NCBI RefSeq assembly: GCF_030316825.1
Contig: NZ_JASZYU010000001.1
Location: 1,612,001-1,676,000 of the forward strand
From: Variovorax fucosicus
Lineage (GTDB): Bacteria > Pseudomonadota > Gammaproteobacteria > Burkholderiales > Burkholderiaceae_C
Direction of reading: 5' to 3'
DNA: 64,000 bases
A program made the translations under genes and the position numbers. Below, piece after piece: positions 1 to 10,044 of the stretch (the first letter of the stretch is position 1; every line of letters begins with the position of its first letter). The notes under the pieces were generated by a model. The model was given only the letters and a program-made list of their open reading frames with translations, did not search any database and was not told the origin of the DNA.

Positions 1-141
1 GAGCGCGCCATAAATGATGCGCTCGGCAACCGCCTTTTTGCCGCCTTCCATGATCACGTTCATGAATTTGGACAACTCGACATTGCCGAACTTCGGATCC
101 GGCAGGATTTCACGTTTGGGGACTTCGCGACGACGTGGCAT
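1..141 (-). CDS. rpsG: 30S ribosomal protein S7 (5' part only, gene runs off the window)
   Basis: Only the first 47 codons are present. The N-terminus [20 protein letters not shown] and the following [20 protein letters not shown] are the invariant start of bacterial S7, the primary assembly protein of the 30S head that binds the 3' domain of 16S rRNA. It lies 144 nt downstream of rpsL on the same strand, the usual str-operon order (rpsL-rpsG-fusA-tuf). The cut is made by the window edge, not by a mutation. Confidence 0.97.
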   Translation of the reverse strand, partial: MPRRREVPKREILPDPKFGNVELSKFMNVIMEGGKKAVAERIIYGAL

Positions 142-285
142 TTTTCTAACCTCTTTGCTTCAGTTGGCACCGTTTCCAGCACCGCGAGAGTCAACAAGAA
201 CTCTCACTTACTCGACCCAAAACCGGGTCACTTCGCTCGATGCGCCCGCCAAGGCACGCCGAACACCGTTGAAATACAGAAAGCC

Positions 286-663
286 TTAAGCCTTCTTCGG
301 GCGCTTCGCGCCGTACTTGGAACGCGACTGCTTGCGGTCTTTCACGCCTTGCAAGTCGAGCGAACCGCGCACGATGTGGTAGCGGACACCAGGCAAGTCC
401 TTGACACGACCGCCACGAACCAGCACCACGCTGTGTTCCTGCAGGTTGTGGCCTTCGCCGCCGATGTAGGAAATGACTTCGAAGCCGTTGGTCAGGCGCA
501 CTTTGGCAACCTTACGCAGCGCCGAGTTCGGCTTTTTCGGGGTCGTGGTGTAGACCCGGGTGCAGACACCGCGACGTTGCGGCGAGTTCTGCATGGCAGG
601 GCTCTTCGAGTTGATCTTCTCGACCTCGCGACCCTGACGCACCAGTTGATTGATGGTTGGCAT
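286..663 (-). CDS. rpsL: 30S ribosomal protein S12
   Basis: This 125-residue protein is full length for S12, the decoding-centre protein of the small subunit. The diagnostic [15 protein letters not shown] and [17 protein letters not shown] blocks are intact. Lys43 and Lys88, the positions where substitutions give streptomycin resistance, are both wild-type lysine, so a streptomycin-sensitive ribosome is expected at this site. The start ATG at 663 opens the usual [10 protein letters not shown]-terminus. The gene heads the str operon, with rpsG following, and a possible promoter and palindrome lie at 745-775. Confidence 0.98.
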   Translation of the reverse strand: MPTINQLVRQGREVEKINSKSPAMQNSPQRRGVCTRVYTTTPKKPNSALRKVAKVRLTNGFEVISYIGGEGHNLQEHSVVLVRGGRVKDLPGVRYHIVRGSLDLQGVKDRKQSRSKYGAKRPKKA

Positions 664-744
664 GAATGAATAAGTCCAGTAACACTCCGCCGGGATCCCT
701 CATCGTGACATGAGGAGGCAGGAGATGACGAAAACGTGAAACCC

Positions 745-760
745 TTCGGAAATTTCCGAA
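745..760. promoter_or_regulatory. 16-bp perfect palindrome between dacA and rpsL
   Basis: The sequence TTCGGAAATTTCCGAA is its own reverse complement. It lies between the dacA stop codon (787) and rpsL (start 663). It is 9 bp from a possible -10 box (TATACT on the minus strand, 770-775), so it would sit at or just after a transcription start for rpsL. It could be an operator, or a short hairpin closing the dacA transcript. No convincing -35 box was seen. Confidence 0.35.
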
Positions 761-786
761 AAGCCCACGAGTATAGCAGCCCGGCG

Positions 787-1956
787 CTACTTGATCCAGA
801 GCCTTACGGCGTCCCAGGCCCGGCCGAGCACGCCGGCCTGCTCCACGGCTTCCAGCGCCACCAGCGGCACCTCGGTCACGGGCTGATCACCCAGCGTGAC
901 CTTGAGCGAACCGACCGTCTGATTCTTGGCGAACGGCGCTACCAGCGGATCGGGCCGGGCGATCTGCGTCTTGATCTTGCTGGCCGAGCCGGCCGGCACG
1001 GCCACCACGATCGGGTCGTTGCGGCCCAGCTTCACGGTGTTCTGCTTTCCCTTCCAGACCGCCGGGGTCGCGACCGCCTGGCCGCCATCGAACAGGCGCA
1101 CCGCGTCGTACGCGGTGTAGCCCCAGTTCAGCAGCTTTTGCGATTCGTTGGCACGCGCGTTCTCGCTGCTCGCGCCGAGCACGATGGTCAGAAGGCGACG
1201 GCCGCCGGTCAGGTTCGGAAAGTCGCGCTTGGCCGTCACGATCATGCAGAAGCCGGCCGCATCGGTGTGCCCCGTCTTCAGGCCGTCGACCGTCGGATCA
1301 CGGAACAGCAGCAGGTTGCGGTTGGTGTCGTTGGTCGAAGGCGTGCCCGGATAGCGGTATTTCTTGATCGCGTAGTACTTGGCCTCTTCCGGAAAGTCGC
1401 GCACCAGCCGGGTCGCCAGGATGCTGAGGTCGCGCGCGGTCGTGGTGTGGCCGGGCGCGGTCAGTCCTTCGGGGTTCTTGTAGCTGGTGTTCTTCATGCC
1501 CAGCGCCTTGGCCTGGTCATTCATGAGTTCCACGAAGTGCTCGACCGTGCCGCCGACCCCCTCGGCCAGCGCCACGGTGGCGTCGTTGCCCGACTGCACG
1601 ATGAGCCCCTTGATCAGATCTTCGACCGGCACCTGCATCTTCGGGTCGATGAACATGCGCGAGCCGGGCATCTTCCAGGCGCGCTGGGAAACCGGCATGG
1701 TCTGCGTCAGCGTGATCTTCTTGGCGCGCAACGCGTCGAACACGATGTATGCCGACATCAGCTTGGTCAGCGACGCCGGTTCGACCGGCATGTCGATGTC
1801 CTTCTGCGCCAGCAACTGGTTGGCCGTGACATCGAGCAGCAGGTAGCTGCGCGCGGCGACTTCCGGCGGCGCGGGCACCTGGGCGGCAACGACCATGCAG
1901 AACGGAAGGGCGGCAACGAGCAGCAGCGCACGCAGCGCTTTCGAAAAACGGGTCAT
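787..1956 (-). CDS. dacA: D-alanyl-D-alanine carboxypeptidase (PBP5/6 family)
   Basis: This 389-residue low-molecular-weight penicillin-binding protein trims the terminal D-Ala from peptidoglycan pentapeptides in the periplasm. The N-terminal 25 residues are a signal peptide ending near AAQ. The serine-acyl enzyme motifs are complete: S62-L-T-K65, S122-G-N124 and K227-T-G229. The C-terminal end (EQAGVLGRAWDAVRLWIK) is an amphipathic helix typical of the membrane anchor of PBP5. It reads toward a hydrolase gene only 27 nt away. Paralogues dacC/dacD cannot be excluded, so the symbol is a family-level choice. Confidence 0.93.
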   Translation of the reverse strand: MTRFSKALRALLLVAALPFCMVVAAQVPAPPEVAARSYLLLDVTANQLLAQKDIDMPVEPASLTKLMSAYIVFDALRAKKITLTQTMPVSQRAWKMPGSRMFIDPKMQVPVEDLIKGLIVQSGNDATVALAEGVGGTVEHFVELMNDQAKALGMKNTSYKNPEGLTAPGHTTTARDLSILATRLVRDFPEEAKYYAIKKYRYPGTPSTNDTNRNLLLFRDPTVDGLKTGHTDAAGFCMIVTAKRDFPNLTGGRRLLTIVLGASSENARANESQKLLNWGYTAYDAVRLFDGGQAVATPAVWKGKQNTVKLGRNDPIVVAVPAGSASKIKTQIARPDPLVAPFAKNQTVGSLKVTLGDQPVTEVPLVALEAVEQAGVLGRAWDAVRLWIK

Positions 1957-1983
1957 GAAAACGTCGGGGGGAACAGGAGAAAA

Positions 1984-2616
1984 CTAGCCCGCGCGCAGAT
2001 GGCGGGCGACGAGATTTTTGAGCAGCGGCAATTGTCCGTGAAAGAAATGGCCGCCTCCGGGAACGACTGTGACAGGAAGTGACTGTGGCCGCGCCCAGTC
2101 CAGCACGGCTGCCAGCGCGACCGTATCGTCCTGCTCGCCGTGCACCAGCAGCACGCGGTCGTGCGCGGCCTCGGGCAGCGCCGGCGGCGGGACCCGCGCC
2201 ACGCTGGCGCCAACCAACGCCACGCGCTGCACATCGCGGGTGTCCCAGAGCGACTGCAACGCGTTGATGGCCACGAAGGCGCCGAAGGAAAACCCGGCGA
2301 TCGCCAGCGGCCCCTCGGGTGCCACCTGCTGCACGATGGCCAGCATGTCTTCGGCCTCGCCGCGGCCTTCGTCATGCACCCCTTCGCTGGCACCAACGCC
2401 GCGGAAGTTGAAACGCACCGCCGCCCAGCCTGCCCCGATGAAGGCGCGCGCCAGCGTCTGCACCACCTTGTTGTCCATGGTGCCGCCGAACAGCGGATGG
2501 GGATGTGCGATCACGGCCACACCGCGCGGCGCCGTGCCGGCAACCGGCCCATCGCGCAGCGCCTGGATGACGCCGGCTCCGCCCTCGAGCTGGATTTTTT
2601 CGGTTTGCGCGTTCAT
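1984..2616 (-). CDS. alpha/beta-hydrolase (COG2945-type)
   Basis: This 210-residue cytoplasmic protein has the fold signature of small alpha/beta-hydrolases: the HPHPLFGGTMDNKVV strand-loop near residues 38-52, the nucleophile elbow GFS110FG, the acid D163 in HGEQDD and H190 in GGGH. The substrate is unknown; members of this group are predicted esterases or acylaminoacyl hydrolases. The start ATG at 2616 overlaps the stop codon of the ferredoxin gene by one base, so the two are translationally coupled. Confidence 0.85.
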   Translation of the reverse strand: MNAQTEKIQLEGGAGVIQALRDGPVAGTAPRGVAVIAHPHPLFGGTMDNKVVQTLARAFIGAGWAAVRFNFRGVGASEGVHDEGRGEAEDMLAIVQQVAPEGPLAIAGFSFGAFVAINALQSLWDTRDVQRVALVGASVARVPPPALPEAAHDRVLLVHGEQDDTVALAAVLDWARPQSLPVTVVPGGGHFFHGQLPLLKNLVARHLRAG

Positions 2617-2969
2617 TAGCGGCCCACGTCGGGCGGCAGCAGCAGCCGCTCGACCACCTTCCCGTTCTTCAGGTGCGAATCGACGATTTCGTCGATGTCT
2701 TCGAGGTCGACGAAGCTGTACCAGACGGCCTCCGGGTACACCACTGCCACCGGCCCGCCCGCGCAGCGATCCAGGCAACCTGCCTTGTTGACGCGAACCT
2801 TGCCCGGCCCGGCCAGGTCGGCCTGCTTGACCCGCGACTTGCAGTGGTCGAAACCGGCCTGGGCGCCGTGCTGCGCACAGGACTCTTCGCCGTTCTTGCG
2901 CTCGTTCAGGCAGAAAAAGATATGGCGGCCGTAGTAACCGGGCGAAGCGGGAGGCGGAGAACTGGGCAT
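2616..2969 (-). CDS. thioredoxin-like [2Fe-2S] ferredoxin
   Basis: This 117-residue protein belongs to the Shethna-type thioredoxin-like ferredoxins. The expected cluster ligands are present as C20, C31, C65 and C69 (the last pair in GCLDRC), with an additional C43. The HIFFCLNER start and the NKAGCLDRCAGGPVAVVYPE block are typical of stand-alone betaproteobacterial members. The electron partner is not apparent. It overlaps the downstream hydrolase gene by one base and follows a VanZ-like gene by 9 nt, so a small operon from 4522 down to 1984 is likely. Confidence 0.88.
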   Translation of the reverse strand: MPSSPPPASPGYYGRHIFFCLNERKNGEESCAQHGAQAGFDHCKSRVKQADLAGPGKVRVNKAGCLDRCAGGPVAVVYPEAVWYSFVDLEDIDEIVDSHLKNGKVVERLLLPPDVGR

Positions 2970-2978
2970 CGAGCCATT

Positions 2979-4088
2979 CTAGGATTGGCGTGTACGGCGC
3001 GACAGCGCCACCAGCGCGTAGCCGAGCGTGGCAAAGGGCCAGAGCCAACCCAGCCACTGCGCCAACCCGTTGAAGCGGATGAAGCGGCCCTGCTCCCACG
3101 TGGCCAGCGTCTGGGCGAAGTAGGCGCTTTCAGGCGCCTGGTTCAGCAGGCTCAGGTGCAACACCAGCGCCAGCAGCAACAACCCGCCGCATAGCCGCCG
3201 CGGCGCCCCCAGCAAGACGATGCCGACACACCCCGCCGCGACGATCCCGATCTGCACGGGCAGGCTGAGCCACGACCAGGCGTGCGGCGGCCCGTAACTC
3301 AGCGCCGCCGAGAGCGCACTGGCCGCGATGCCGACCAGCAGCGTCAACGGCAGCAGCATCGCGCGCCGCACCGCCGAGCGCGTCACCATGAAGCCGAGCA
3401 GGCACGGCACCAGCGCACCAAGCATCACGCACAACAGTTCGACGCCCGGCACCAGCGGCTGCAGCTCGAATTGACGCAACGGCATCCAGTCGATGAAGGG
3501 CGTGTCGAGCAGCAGTTCGGAGATGGCGGTTTCGAGCCGCTCGAACACCTGGCCGAGCCCGAACGTGACAGCCGCCGGGAACAGCAGTGCGACGGGCCAC
3601 AACGCCAGCAGCACCAGCGCGCCACGCGCGTCCTCGACGAACCAGTTCGAGCGCGTGCGGTGCCAGTGCGCGATGGCGCCCATGCGTTCGAGCCCGACCG
3701 CCAGCACTGCGCCGAGCAGCGTGCCGGCCGTGTTGAAGCCGAAGTCGACGTTCGACGGAATGCGCGCCGGCAGATAGCTCTGCAAGGTTTCCATCGCGAA
3801 CGAGATCGCCGCGCCCGCCAGGGTCGCCCGCAATACGGCGCGCGCGCCACTCGCGGCGGCCCGGGTCCGAAGCACCGTGAGCGCGGCCAGAAAGCCGAGC
3901 GGAACGTAGCCTGCGATATTGATCGCGAAATCGAAACCGGTCCAGTATTTGGGCCACGGCGCCGCCAGATAGGCCCAGGGCGCGATGCCCTGGTCGCGCC
4001 AGTCGGCAAACGGATAGAGGCTGGCGTAGAGAATCAGCGCCGCATAGGCGAGCGCCAGGGGCAGTGCGGTGGTCTTGTGCGCTGCCAC
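2979..4088 (-). CDS. VanZ-like integral membrane protein
   Basis: With the GTG at 4088 as start, 5 nt after the hemJ stop codon, the product is 369 residues with about ten hydrophobic segments. The N-terminal third carries VanZ-domain features: LYPFADWR, then DFAINIAGYVPLGFLAAL, then SNVDFGFNTAGTLLGAVLA. VanZ of Enterococcus gives low teicoplanin resistance, but chromosomal proteobacterial relatives have no established function. The C-terminal half is membrane sequence without a family I recognise. No ATG was found near the expected N-terminus. Confidence 0.8.
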   Translation of the reverse strand: MAAHKTTALPLALAYAALILYASLYPFADWRDQGIAPWAYLAAPWPKYWTGFDFAINIAGYVPLGFLAALTVLRTRAAASGARAVLRATLAGAAISFAMETLQSYLPARIPSNVDFGFNTAGTLLGAVLAVGLERMGAIAHWHRTRSNWFVEDARGALVLLALWPVALLFPAAVTFGLGQVFERLETAISELLLDTPFIDWMPLRQFELQPLVPGVELLCVMLGALVPCLLGFMVTRSAVRRAMLLPLTLLVGIAASALSAALSYGPPHAWSWLSLPVQIGIVAAGCVGIVLLGAPRRLCGGLLLLALVLHLSLLNQAPESAYFAQTLATWEQGRFIRFNGLAQWLGWLWPFATLGYALVALSRRTRQS

Positions 4089-4093
4089 CGTGG

Positions 4094-4522
4094 TCAGAAG
4101 GGCTTCACCACGACCAGGATCACGATGCCGAGCAACAGGAACACCGGCGCCTCGTTGAACCAGCGATACCAGCGATGGCTGTGCCGGTCGATGCCCGCTT
4201 CGAAGCGGCGCAGCAACGCGCCGCAGGCATGGTGATAACCGAGCGCCACCAGCACCAGGACCAGCTTGGCGTGCATCCACCCGTTGCCGGGGCCCCGGCC
4301 GATGCCGTAGCCCAACCAGAGCCACAGGCCGAACGCCAGCGCAGGCACGGCCAGGAAGGTGGTGAAGCGCATCAGCTTGCGCGCCATCAGCAGCAAGCGG
4401 GCCCGCTCGGCGATCGATTCGGGCGGCACCATCGCCAGGTTCACGAAAATCCGGGGTAGATAGAAAAGCCCTGCAAACCAGCTTGCGACGAACACGATAT
4501 GCAGCGACTTGACCCAGAGCAT
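4094..4522 (-). CDS. hemJ: protoporphyrinogen oxidase HemJ (CopD-like membrane protein)
   Basis: This 142-residue protein has four predicted membrane helices and the conserved N-terminus LWVKSLHIVFVASWFAGLFYLPR with histidine at position 8, plus the WMHAKLVLVL block, which match HemJ. HemJ oxidises protoporphyrinogen IX to protoporphyrin IX in many bacteria lacking HemG or HemY. The next gene to the right, on the opposite strand, is hemB, which supports a heme role. Other databases call this family UPF0093 or CopD. Confidence 0.85.
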   Translation of the reverse strand: MLWVKSLHIVFVASWFAGLFYLPRIFVNLAMVPPESIAERARLLLMARKLMRFTTFLAVPALAFGLWLWLGYGIGRGPGNGWMHAKLVLVLVALGYHHACGALLRRFEAGIDRHSHRWYRWFNEAPVFLLLGIVILVVVKPF

Positions 4523-4549
4523 GAAGGCAGTTTAGTGGCGCCGCCCTGA

Positions 4550-5839
<1,290 letters not shown>

Positions 5840-5845
5840 CGCCCG

Positions 5846-6973
5846 ATGCGCAGCCTCGAAATCGACAGCAGCCGGGTGATCGAGCACGATTCGCTCGCGC
5901 CATTGGCCCGGCCCGGCGTTTGCGGCAACGGCAGCTACCTCTGGATCTCGCTGACGCGCGAGGAATTCCGGGCCGAGCTCGGCAACGTGCAGGACATTCT
6001 CCAAGCCTTGTGCGGCACCCGGCTGGTCGACCTGCATGTGGCCGACCTGCTGAACGACCAGTTGCCCTCGCACTACGACTTCACCTCGCTCTACGACGTG
6101 CTGGTGTTCCGTCGGCTGGCGGCGGGCGTCGAGGCCGCCACGCCGGGCACGCCACCTCCAGCGCGGGGCGGCCCGACGGTACTGCGCCGCATCGACACGC
6201 GCCCGGTCGGCTTCGCCGTGTTCGACCGCGTGTTGCTTTCAGTGCACCCCGAAGGCGGAGCGCTGCGCGACATCTATGCGGCCAAGCTGCTGGCCGCAGC
6301 CGCACCGGGCGGCGGCGCACCAGCGCTCGATGTACGCGCCACGAGCGCGCGGCTGCCCAGCGGCCCGGCGGATCTGATGCTGCGGCTGGTGAACCAGATC
6401 GTCGACGGCTACCTCGATTTGCGGCGCGAACTCACCCGGCAGCTTGACCACTGGCAGGCCGAGCTGATCGACCCGCGCAGCCGCTTCACCAACTGGGGCG
6501 CGCTGATGCAGGCGCGCCAATCGCTGCACCACCTGGACGAAATCTGCGAAGACCAGCGCGCCGCGGTGCAGGACTGGATTGACGCGCTCGAAACCCTGCC
6601 AATGCCCGACGACGCGGCGGAACGGCGCGACCGCGAGCTGGTCATGGTGCGCAGCCGCGACGTGCACGAACACATCGAGCGCGTGGTGCACCATGTGCGC
6701 CGGCTCGAGCAGAACGCCGAGACCGCCGTGCAGATGCACTTCAGCGTGCAGAGCCACCGCACCAACGACATCATGCGGGTGCTCACGGTGCTGACTGCGA
6801 TCTTCCTGCCGCTGAACCTGATCGCCGGGATCTTCGGCATGAACTTCGAGTTCATTCCGCTGGTACACAAGGCCGACGGTTTCTGGATCGCCATGGGGTC
6901 CATGGTGGTCGTGGCGGTGGTTCTGGTGCTGGTGTTCTGGCGCAAACGCTACCTCGCGCGCACGGCGCGCTGA
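5846..6973 (+). CDS. CorA-family divalent cation transporter (CorA/ZntB type)
   Basis: The product has 375 residues. A long cytoplasmic N-terminal domain and helical stalk are followed by two C-terminal membrane helices. The first ends with the GMN signature (IFGMNFEFIPL) that forms the pore mouth in CorA-type pentameric channels. The loop after GMN is FEFIPL rather than the classic MPEL, which leaves open whether it moves Mg2+ or Zn2+. It begins 6 nt after hemB and probably shares its transcript. A strong terminator follows at 6991-7025. Confidence 0.88.
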   Translation: MRSLEIDSSRVIEHDSLAPLARPGVCGNGSYLWISLTREEFRAELGNVQDILQALCGTRLVDLHVADLLNDQLPSHYDFTSLYDVLVFRRLAAGVEAATPGTPPPARGGPTVLRRIDTRPVGFAVFDRVLLSVHPEGGALRDIYAAKLLAAAAPGGGAPALDVRATSARLPSGPADLMLRLVNQIVDGYLDLRRELTRQLDHWQAELIDPRSRFTNWGALMQARQSLHHLDEICEDQRAAVQDWIDALETLPMPDDAAERRDRELVMVRSRDVHEHIERVVHHVRRLEQNAETAVQMHFSVQSHRTNDIMRVLTVLTAIFLPLNLIAGIFGMNFEFIPLVHKADGFWIAMGSMVVVAVVLVLVFWRKRYLARTAR

Positions 6974-6990
6974 GCACGCGCCCATGAAAA

Positions 6991-7025
6991 AGCCCGGGCT
7001 GCCTGCGCAGCCCGGGCTTTTTTTT
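6991..7025. terminator. bidirectional terminator between the corA-type gene and the 7038 gene
   Basis: An 11-bp perfect stem (gcccgggctgc 6992-7002 with gcagcccgggc 7007-7017) is followed by nine T residues on the plus strand and preceded by A residues that serve the minus strand. It separates convergent genes and can end both transcripts. Confidence 0.88.
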
Positions 7026-7037
7026 AACGGCCGGTGC

Positions 7038-7406
7038 TTACTTGGCCTGAACGCCGTCGCGCTGCGCCTGCAGACGCACTTCGGCGGGGTTCTTCATGGT
7101 CGAGATCACGCGGCTGTTGACGCGCGAGCCGCTCGACACGTTCTGGTCAGGGGCGCTCGCGGTTGCAACGGCCTGGGCACGCACGGCAGCCGGGTCGGCC
7201 ACCGAGGTGAACGGGTCGGCACCGCGCGAACCGCGGGTCACGTTCTGGTTAGGTGCCGAAGCGGCGCGAACGGCTTCAGCGTCGACATCGGCGCGGTTGA
7301 GCGCCGAAACCGATTGGTGAACGCCCAGGTAGGTTTCAGCATGCGCGCCGACAACGGCGACAAATGCGAGGGCTGCGGCAGCGATGAGTTGCGAAGAGGT
7401 CTTCAT
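7038..7406 (-). CDS. small secreted protein, paralogue of the 7648-8004 product
   Basis: The product has 122 residues. The ATG at 7406 is preceded by AAAGGAAC, a good ribosome-binding site, and opens a signal peptide (MKTSSQLIAAAALAFVAVVG, cut after AHA). The mature part is rich in Ala, Val, Asn and Arg, begins ETYLGVHQSVSALNRADVDAEAV, and contains two similar blocks, ASAPNQNVTRGSR and ASAPDQNVSSGSR, about 35 residues apart. No cysteine and no known domain was seen. Its N-terminus is closely similar to the next gene. I recall similar unnamed proteins in Variovorax, but the function is unknown. Confidence 0.7.
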   Translation of the reverse strand: MKTSSQLIAAAALAFVAVVGAHAETYLGVHQSVSALNRADVDAEAVRAASAPNQNVTRGSRGADPFTSVADPAAVRAQAVATASAPDQNVSSGSRVNSRVISTMKNPAEVRLQAQRDGVQAK

Positions 7407-7565
7407 GTCGGTTCCTTTGATGGCGGATGGTGGTATCGAGCCAGGCTTGCGGTAGCGCCTGCCTGTGGCCCGAAGTTTCGAGCCGTTTGCCCCTTGAGAA
7501 ACGCACGAAAAGGAGACACCACGTTTCCTCCTTAGAAACAATGACCGCAGCCTGACGTGCACAAG

Positions 7566-7602
7566 AAAAAGGCCGGGGCAGCGCTTGCGCGCCGCCCCGG
7601 CC
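7566..7602 (-). terminator. terminator of the 7648-8004 gene
   Basis: A 9-bp stem (ggccggggc 7571-7579 with gccccggcc 7594-7602) is followed on the minus strand by five T residues. It lies 45 nt beyond the stop codon of the small secreted protein gene. Confidence 0.75.
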
Positions 7603-7647
7603 TTGGTTTGTGTCGCTGTCACGCGGCCGCAGAAGCGGCCGGATGAA

Positions 7648-8004
7648 TTACAGCGCTGCCTGGCGCGTGAAGGACACGGTCGGCTTGCTGTAGGCCGCCG
7701 GCACTTGGTCACGGTAGAAAGCACGGCGATCCAGGCTCTGCAGCGGGTTGTGCGCGGCAGCGACAGCCTGTTCACGGACGACAGCGCGATCGACCGAAGC
7801 GGTCAGGGCCGGTGCCACGTTGGACGACACGCCGTCGCCATACACGTTGCCTGCACGGGCAGCGACGGTGGCTTCGGCAGCGACATCGGCGCGAGCGAGG
7901 CCGCTGGTCAGCTGGTGCACGCCATCATAGGTTTCGGCTTGTGCGCCGGCGGCAGCCAGAATGGTGAGAGCGGCGGCGGCGATGATCTTCGAGGTGGTCT
8001 TCAT
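7648..8004 (-). CDS. small secreted protein, paralogue of the 7038-7406 product
   Basis: The product has 118 residues. The ATG at 8004 follows a clear AAAGGAAA ribosome-binding site. The signal peptide MKTTSKIIAAAALTILAAAG is cut after AQA, and the mature start ETYDGVHQLTSGLARADVAAEATV matches the neighbouring paralogue, giving a shared E-T-Y-x-G-V-H-Q motif. The two diverge toward the C-terminus, and this one lacks the NQNV repeats. It has its own terminator and is separated from the paralogue by about 240 nt, so the genes are probably transcribed independently. Function unknown. Confidence 0.7.
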   Translation of the reverse strand: MKTTSKIIAAAALTILAAAGAQAETYDGVHQLTSGLARADVAAEATVAARAGNVYGDGVSSNVAPALTASVDRAVVREQAVAAAHNPLQSLDRRAFYRDQVPAAYSKPTVSFTRQAAL

Positions 8005-8214
8005 TTCAATTTCCTTTGAGCATTGAGTCAGTTGAATCGAACTGGTCTTGGGTGGGATTGCGTCTTCGTTGACGCTTTCCTCGCTCGGGGGCCTTTGTTC
8101 ACTCGGGTTTGCTGGAGTGCTTGCCCGTGAGATGAATTTTGAACCAGGAATATAGGTAAAAACCCTTGAGAATCGAACCGCTGCGTTCACGCTATCGAAA
8201 CAATCCAGGAGCCT

Positions 8215-9132
8215 ATGGACAGTCTTGACCTCATCAAAACCTTCCACGAAGTGGCCGCACAGGGCAGTTTTTCGCAGGCGGCCAAGCGGCTGGACATGTC
8301 AAAGGCCACCGTGAGCAAGTACGTGGCCGAGCTCGAGACGCGCTTCGGCGTGCGCCTGCTCAACCGCTCCACCCGATCGGTGAGCCTCACCGATGCCGGC
8401 GCCCTGCTGCTCGAGCGCAGCAAGCCGGTGATCGAGATGGTCGAGCATACGCAGGCTGAACTGCAGGATCACGCGAGCAAGCCGCGGGGCCGGCTGCGCA
8501 TCTCGGCCTCGCATGGCATGGGCCAGGGCAACCTGCCGAACCTGCTGGCCCAGTACATGGGCTACTACCCCGACGTGCACATCAGCCTGCAGCTGACCAA
8601 CCGCGTGGTGGATCTGGCCGAGGAAGGCATCGATGTCGCGCTGCGCTTCGGCCCGATCACCGACGCCAACCTGATCGTGCGGCGCCTGCTGTTGATGGAT
8701 CTGGTGGTGTGCGCCTCGCCGCGCTACTGGAAGAAGCATGGCAAGCCGACGCACCCCTCGGAACTCGCGCAGCACGACGCGCTGACCAACTTCAACCAGG
8801 GCCAGCATCCGGAGTGGACTTTCGAGGTCGACGGCAAGCCGTTCAAGGTGGACGTGAAGAGCCGCATGGACGCGACCGAAGGCGCGCCGCTGATCGAAGT
8901 CGCGCTGCACGGCTTTGGCGTGCTCTACCTGCCTACGCTGCTGGTGCAGTCGTACCTGGACAAAGGCGAGCTCGAGCCGGTGCTGCAGGACTATGTGAGG
9001 GGTGACATGTGGTTGTCGGCCGCCTACCTGCAACGACGCCACAACAGCGCGGCGTTGCGCGCGCTGCTGGATTTTCTGGAAACCCGCATCAAGGGGACTC
9101 CCGGCAAGGGTCCCAAGCCGAAAAAGACCTGA
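8215..9132 (+). CDS. LysR-family transcriptional regulator
   Basis: The product has 305 residues. The N-terminal winged helix-turn-helix (residues about 4-62) has the standard LysR pattern FHEVAAQGSFSQAAKRLDMSKATVSKYVAELE, followed by the linker and a periplasmic-binding-protein-like effector domain typical of the CrgA/AaeR-like subgroup. The start ATG at 8215 fits the family N-terminus MDSLDLIKTF. It diverges from the small secreted protein gene across 210 nt and converges on an amidohydrolase gene. The target is not evident. Confidence 0.9.
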   Translation: MDSLDLIKTFHEVAAQGSFSQAAKRLDMSKATVSKYVAELETRFGVRLLNRSTRSVSLTDAGALLLERSKPVIEMVEHTQAELQDHASKPRGRLRISASHGMGQGNLPNLLAQYMGYYPDVHISLQLTNRVVDLAEEGIDVALRFGPITDANLIVRRLLLMDLVVCASPRYWKKHGKPTHPSELAQHDALTNFNQGQHPEWTFEVDGKPFKVDVKSRMDATEGAPLIEVALHGFGVLYLPTLLVQSYLDKGELEPVLQDYVRGDMWLSAAYLQRRHNSAALRALLDFLETRIKGTPGKGPKPKKT

Positions 9133-9133
9133 G

Positions 9134-10042
9134 TCACTTCACGCCGAACAGGTCGGCCGCGTTGTCCCAGGCGATGCGCCGCGCCACGGCCGGCGGCAGG
9201 TCGCCGAGCCAGGCGCGATAGCCCTGCATCAGTTCGTCGTACGAACTCCAGCGCTGGTTGACCCAGGTGTCGGAGCCCACCAGAAAGCGCTCCGGGTACT
9301 GCAGGATCAATTCGCGCCACTCAGGGCACAGCTTGCCATCGGCACAGGTCAGGCCGGGGCGGTAGGAGAGCTCGCCCATCAGCAGCGGATAGCGCTCGAG
9401 CAGTGCGCGCACGCGCGCCACCGGCGCGCCGCCGATGCCGGTGTGCGCCCAGATCAGGCGCAGCGCCCTGCCCTTGGACGGCGCGTTCGCCATCAACAGA
9501 TCGATCGCCACGTCGTCCACGTGCGCGAGCACCGCGAGCTGCTTCTGCTCCGCCAGCACGATCAGTTTTTTTGCGACCGGGCCGTTGGCATTGGCGCTCT
9601 CGTACAGATGGAATTCACCGATGCCGCGGTACGGCCCGCTCGCTGTGCCGCGCGCGAGTTCGGCATGCACCATCTCGTAGATCGTCTCGTCGCGGAACCA
9701 GCTGGTGTAGTCGTCGCGGTTGCGGTAGAGCCGCACGAAGGGCACCACCGTGACGCCGGCCTCGCGCGTCTCGCGTGCGGCGGCGAGGGTCTGCGTTCCG
9801 GCGTTGGGCCGCGAGTTGGCCACGATGGCTTTCACGCCGTTGCGCTGCATGCGCGCGAGCGCCTCGGTCGGCGGAAACGGGCCGGTGTTGCCGTCCCACG
9901 CCTCCTGGTTGTAGTGCAGGTGGGTGTCGAACAGCGGACCGGTGTAGTCGGCGGCCTGTGCGATCACGCTGCTTGCCATCAAGGCGATCGCTGCCAGTGC
10001 CCGTACTGCGGGCGCTGGCAGCGGAGGCTTGAAGGCCGGCAC
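9134..10042 (-). CDS. exported amidohydrolase-family protein
   Basis: The GTG at 10042, 2 nt after the upstream stop codon, gives a 302-residue protein with a signal peptide ending SSVIAQA. A longer frame exists but would overlap the previous gene. The metal-binding DTHLH motif begins the mature domain; AHVDD and WAHTGIGG follow, and VGSDTWVN near residue 265 carries the late aspartate, as in the amidohydrolase_2 (TIM-barrel) group. The substrate is unknown. It is the last of three tightly packed genes (11351 to 9134) with the dienelactone hydrolase and the DsbA-fold isomerase. Confidence 0.78.
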   Translation of the reverse strand: MPAFKPPLPAPAVRALAAIALMASSVIAQAADYTGPLFDTHLHYNQEAWDGNTGPFPPTEALARMQRNGVKAIVANSRPNAGTQTLAAARETREAGVTVVPFVRLYRNRDDYTSWFRDETIYEMVHAELARGTASGPYRGIGEFHLYESANANGPVAKKLIVLAEQKQLAVLAHVDDVAIDLLMANAPSKGRALRLIWAHTGIGGAPVARVRALLERYPLLMGELSYRPGLTCADGKLCPEWRELILQYPERFLVGSDTWVNQRWSSYDELMQGYRAWLGDLPPAVARRIAWDNAADLFGVK

Positions 10043-10044
10043 GC

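Noticed and set aside
736..2082. Long plus-strand open frame opposite dacA
   Set aside because: It is an antisense shadow of a high-GC gene: its translation is Arg/His/Gly-rich without any domain, while the minus strand has a complete penicillin-binding protein.
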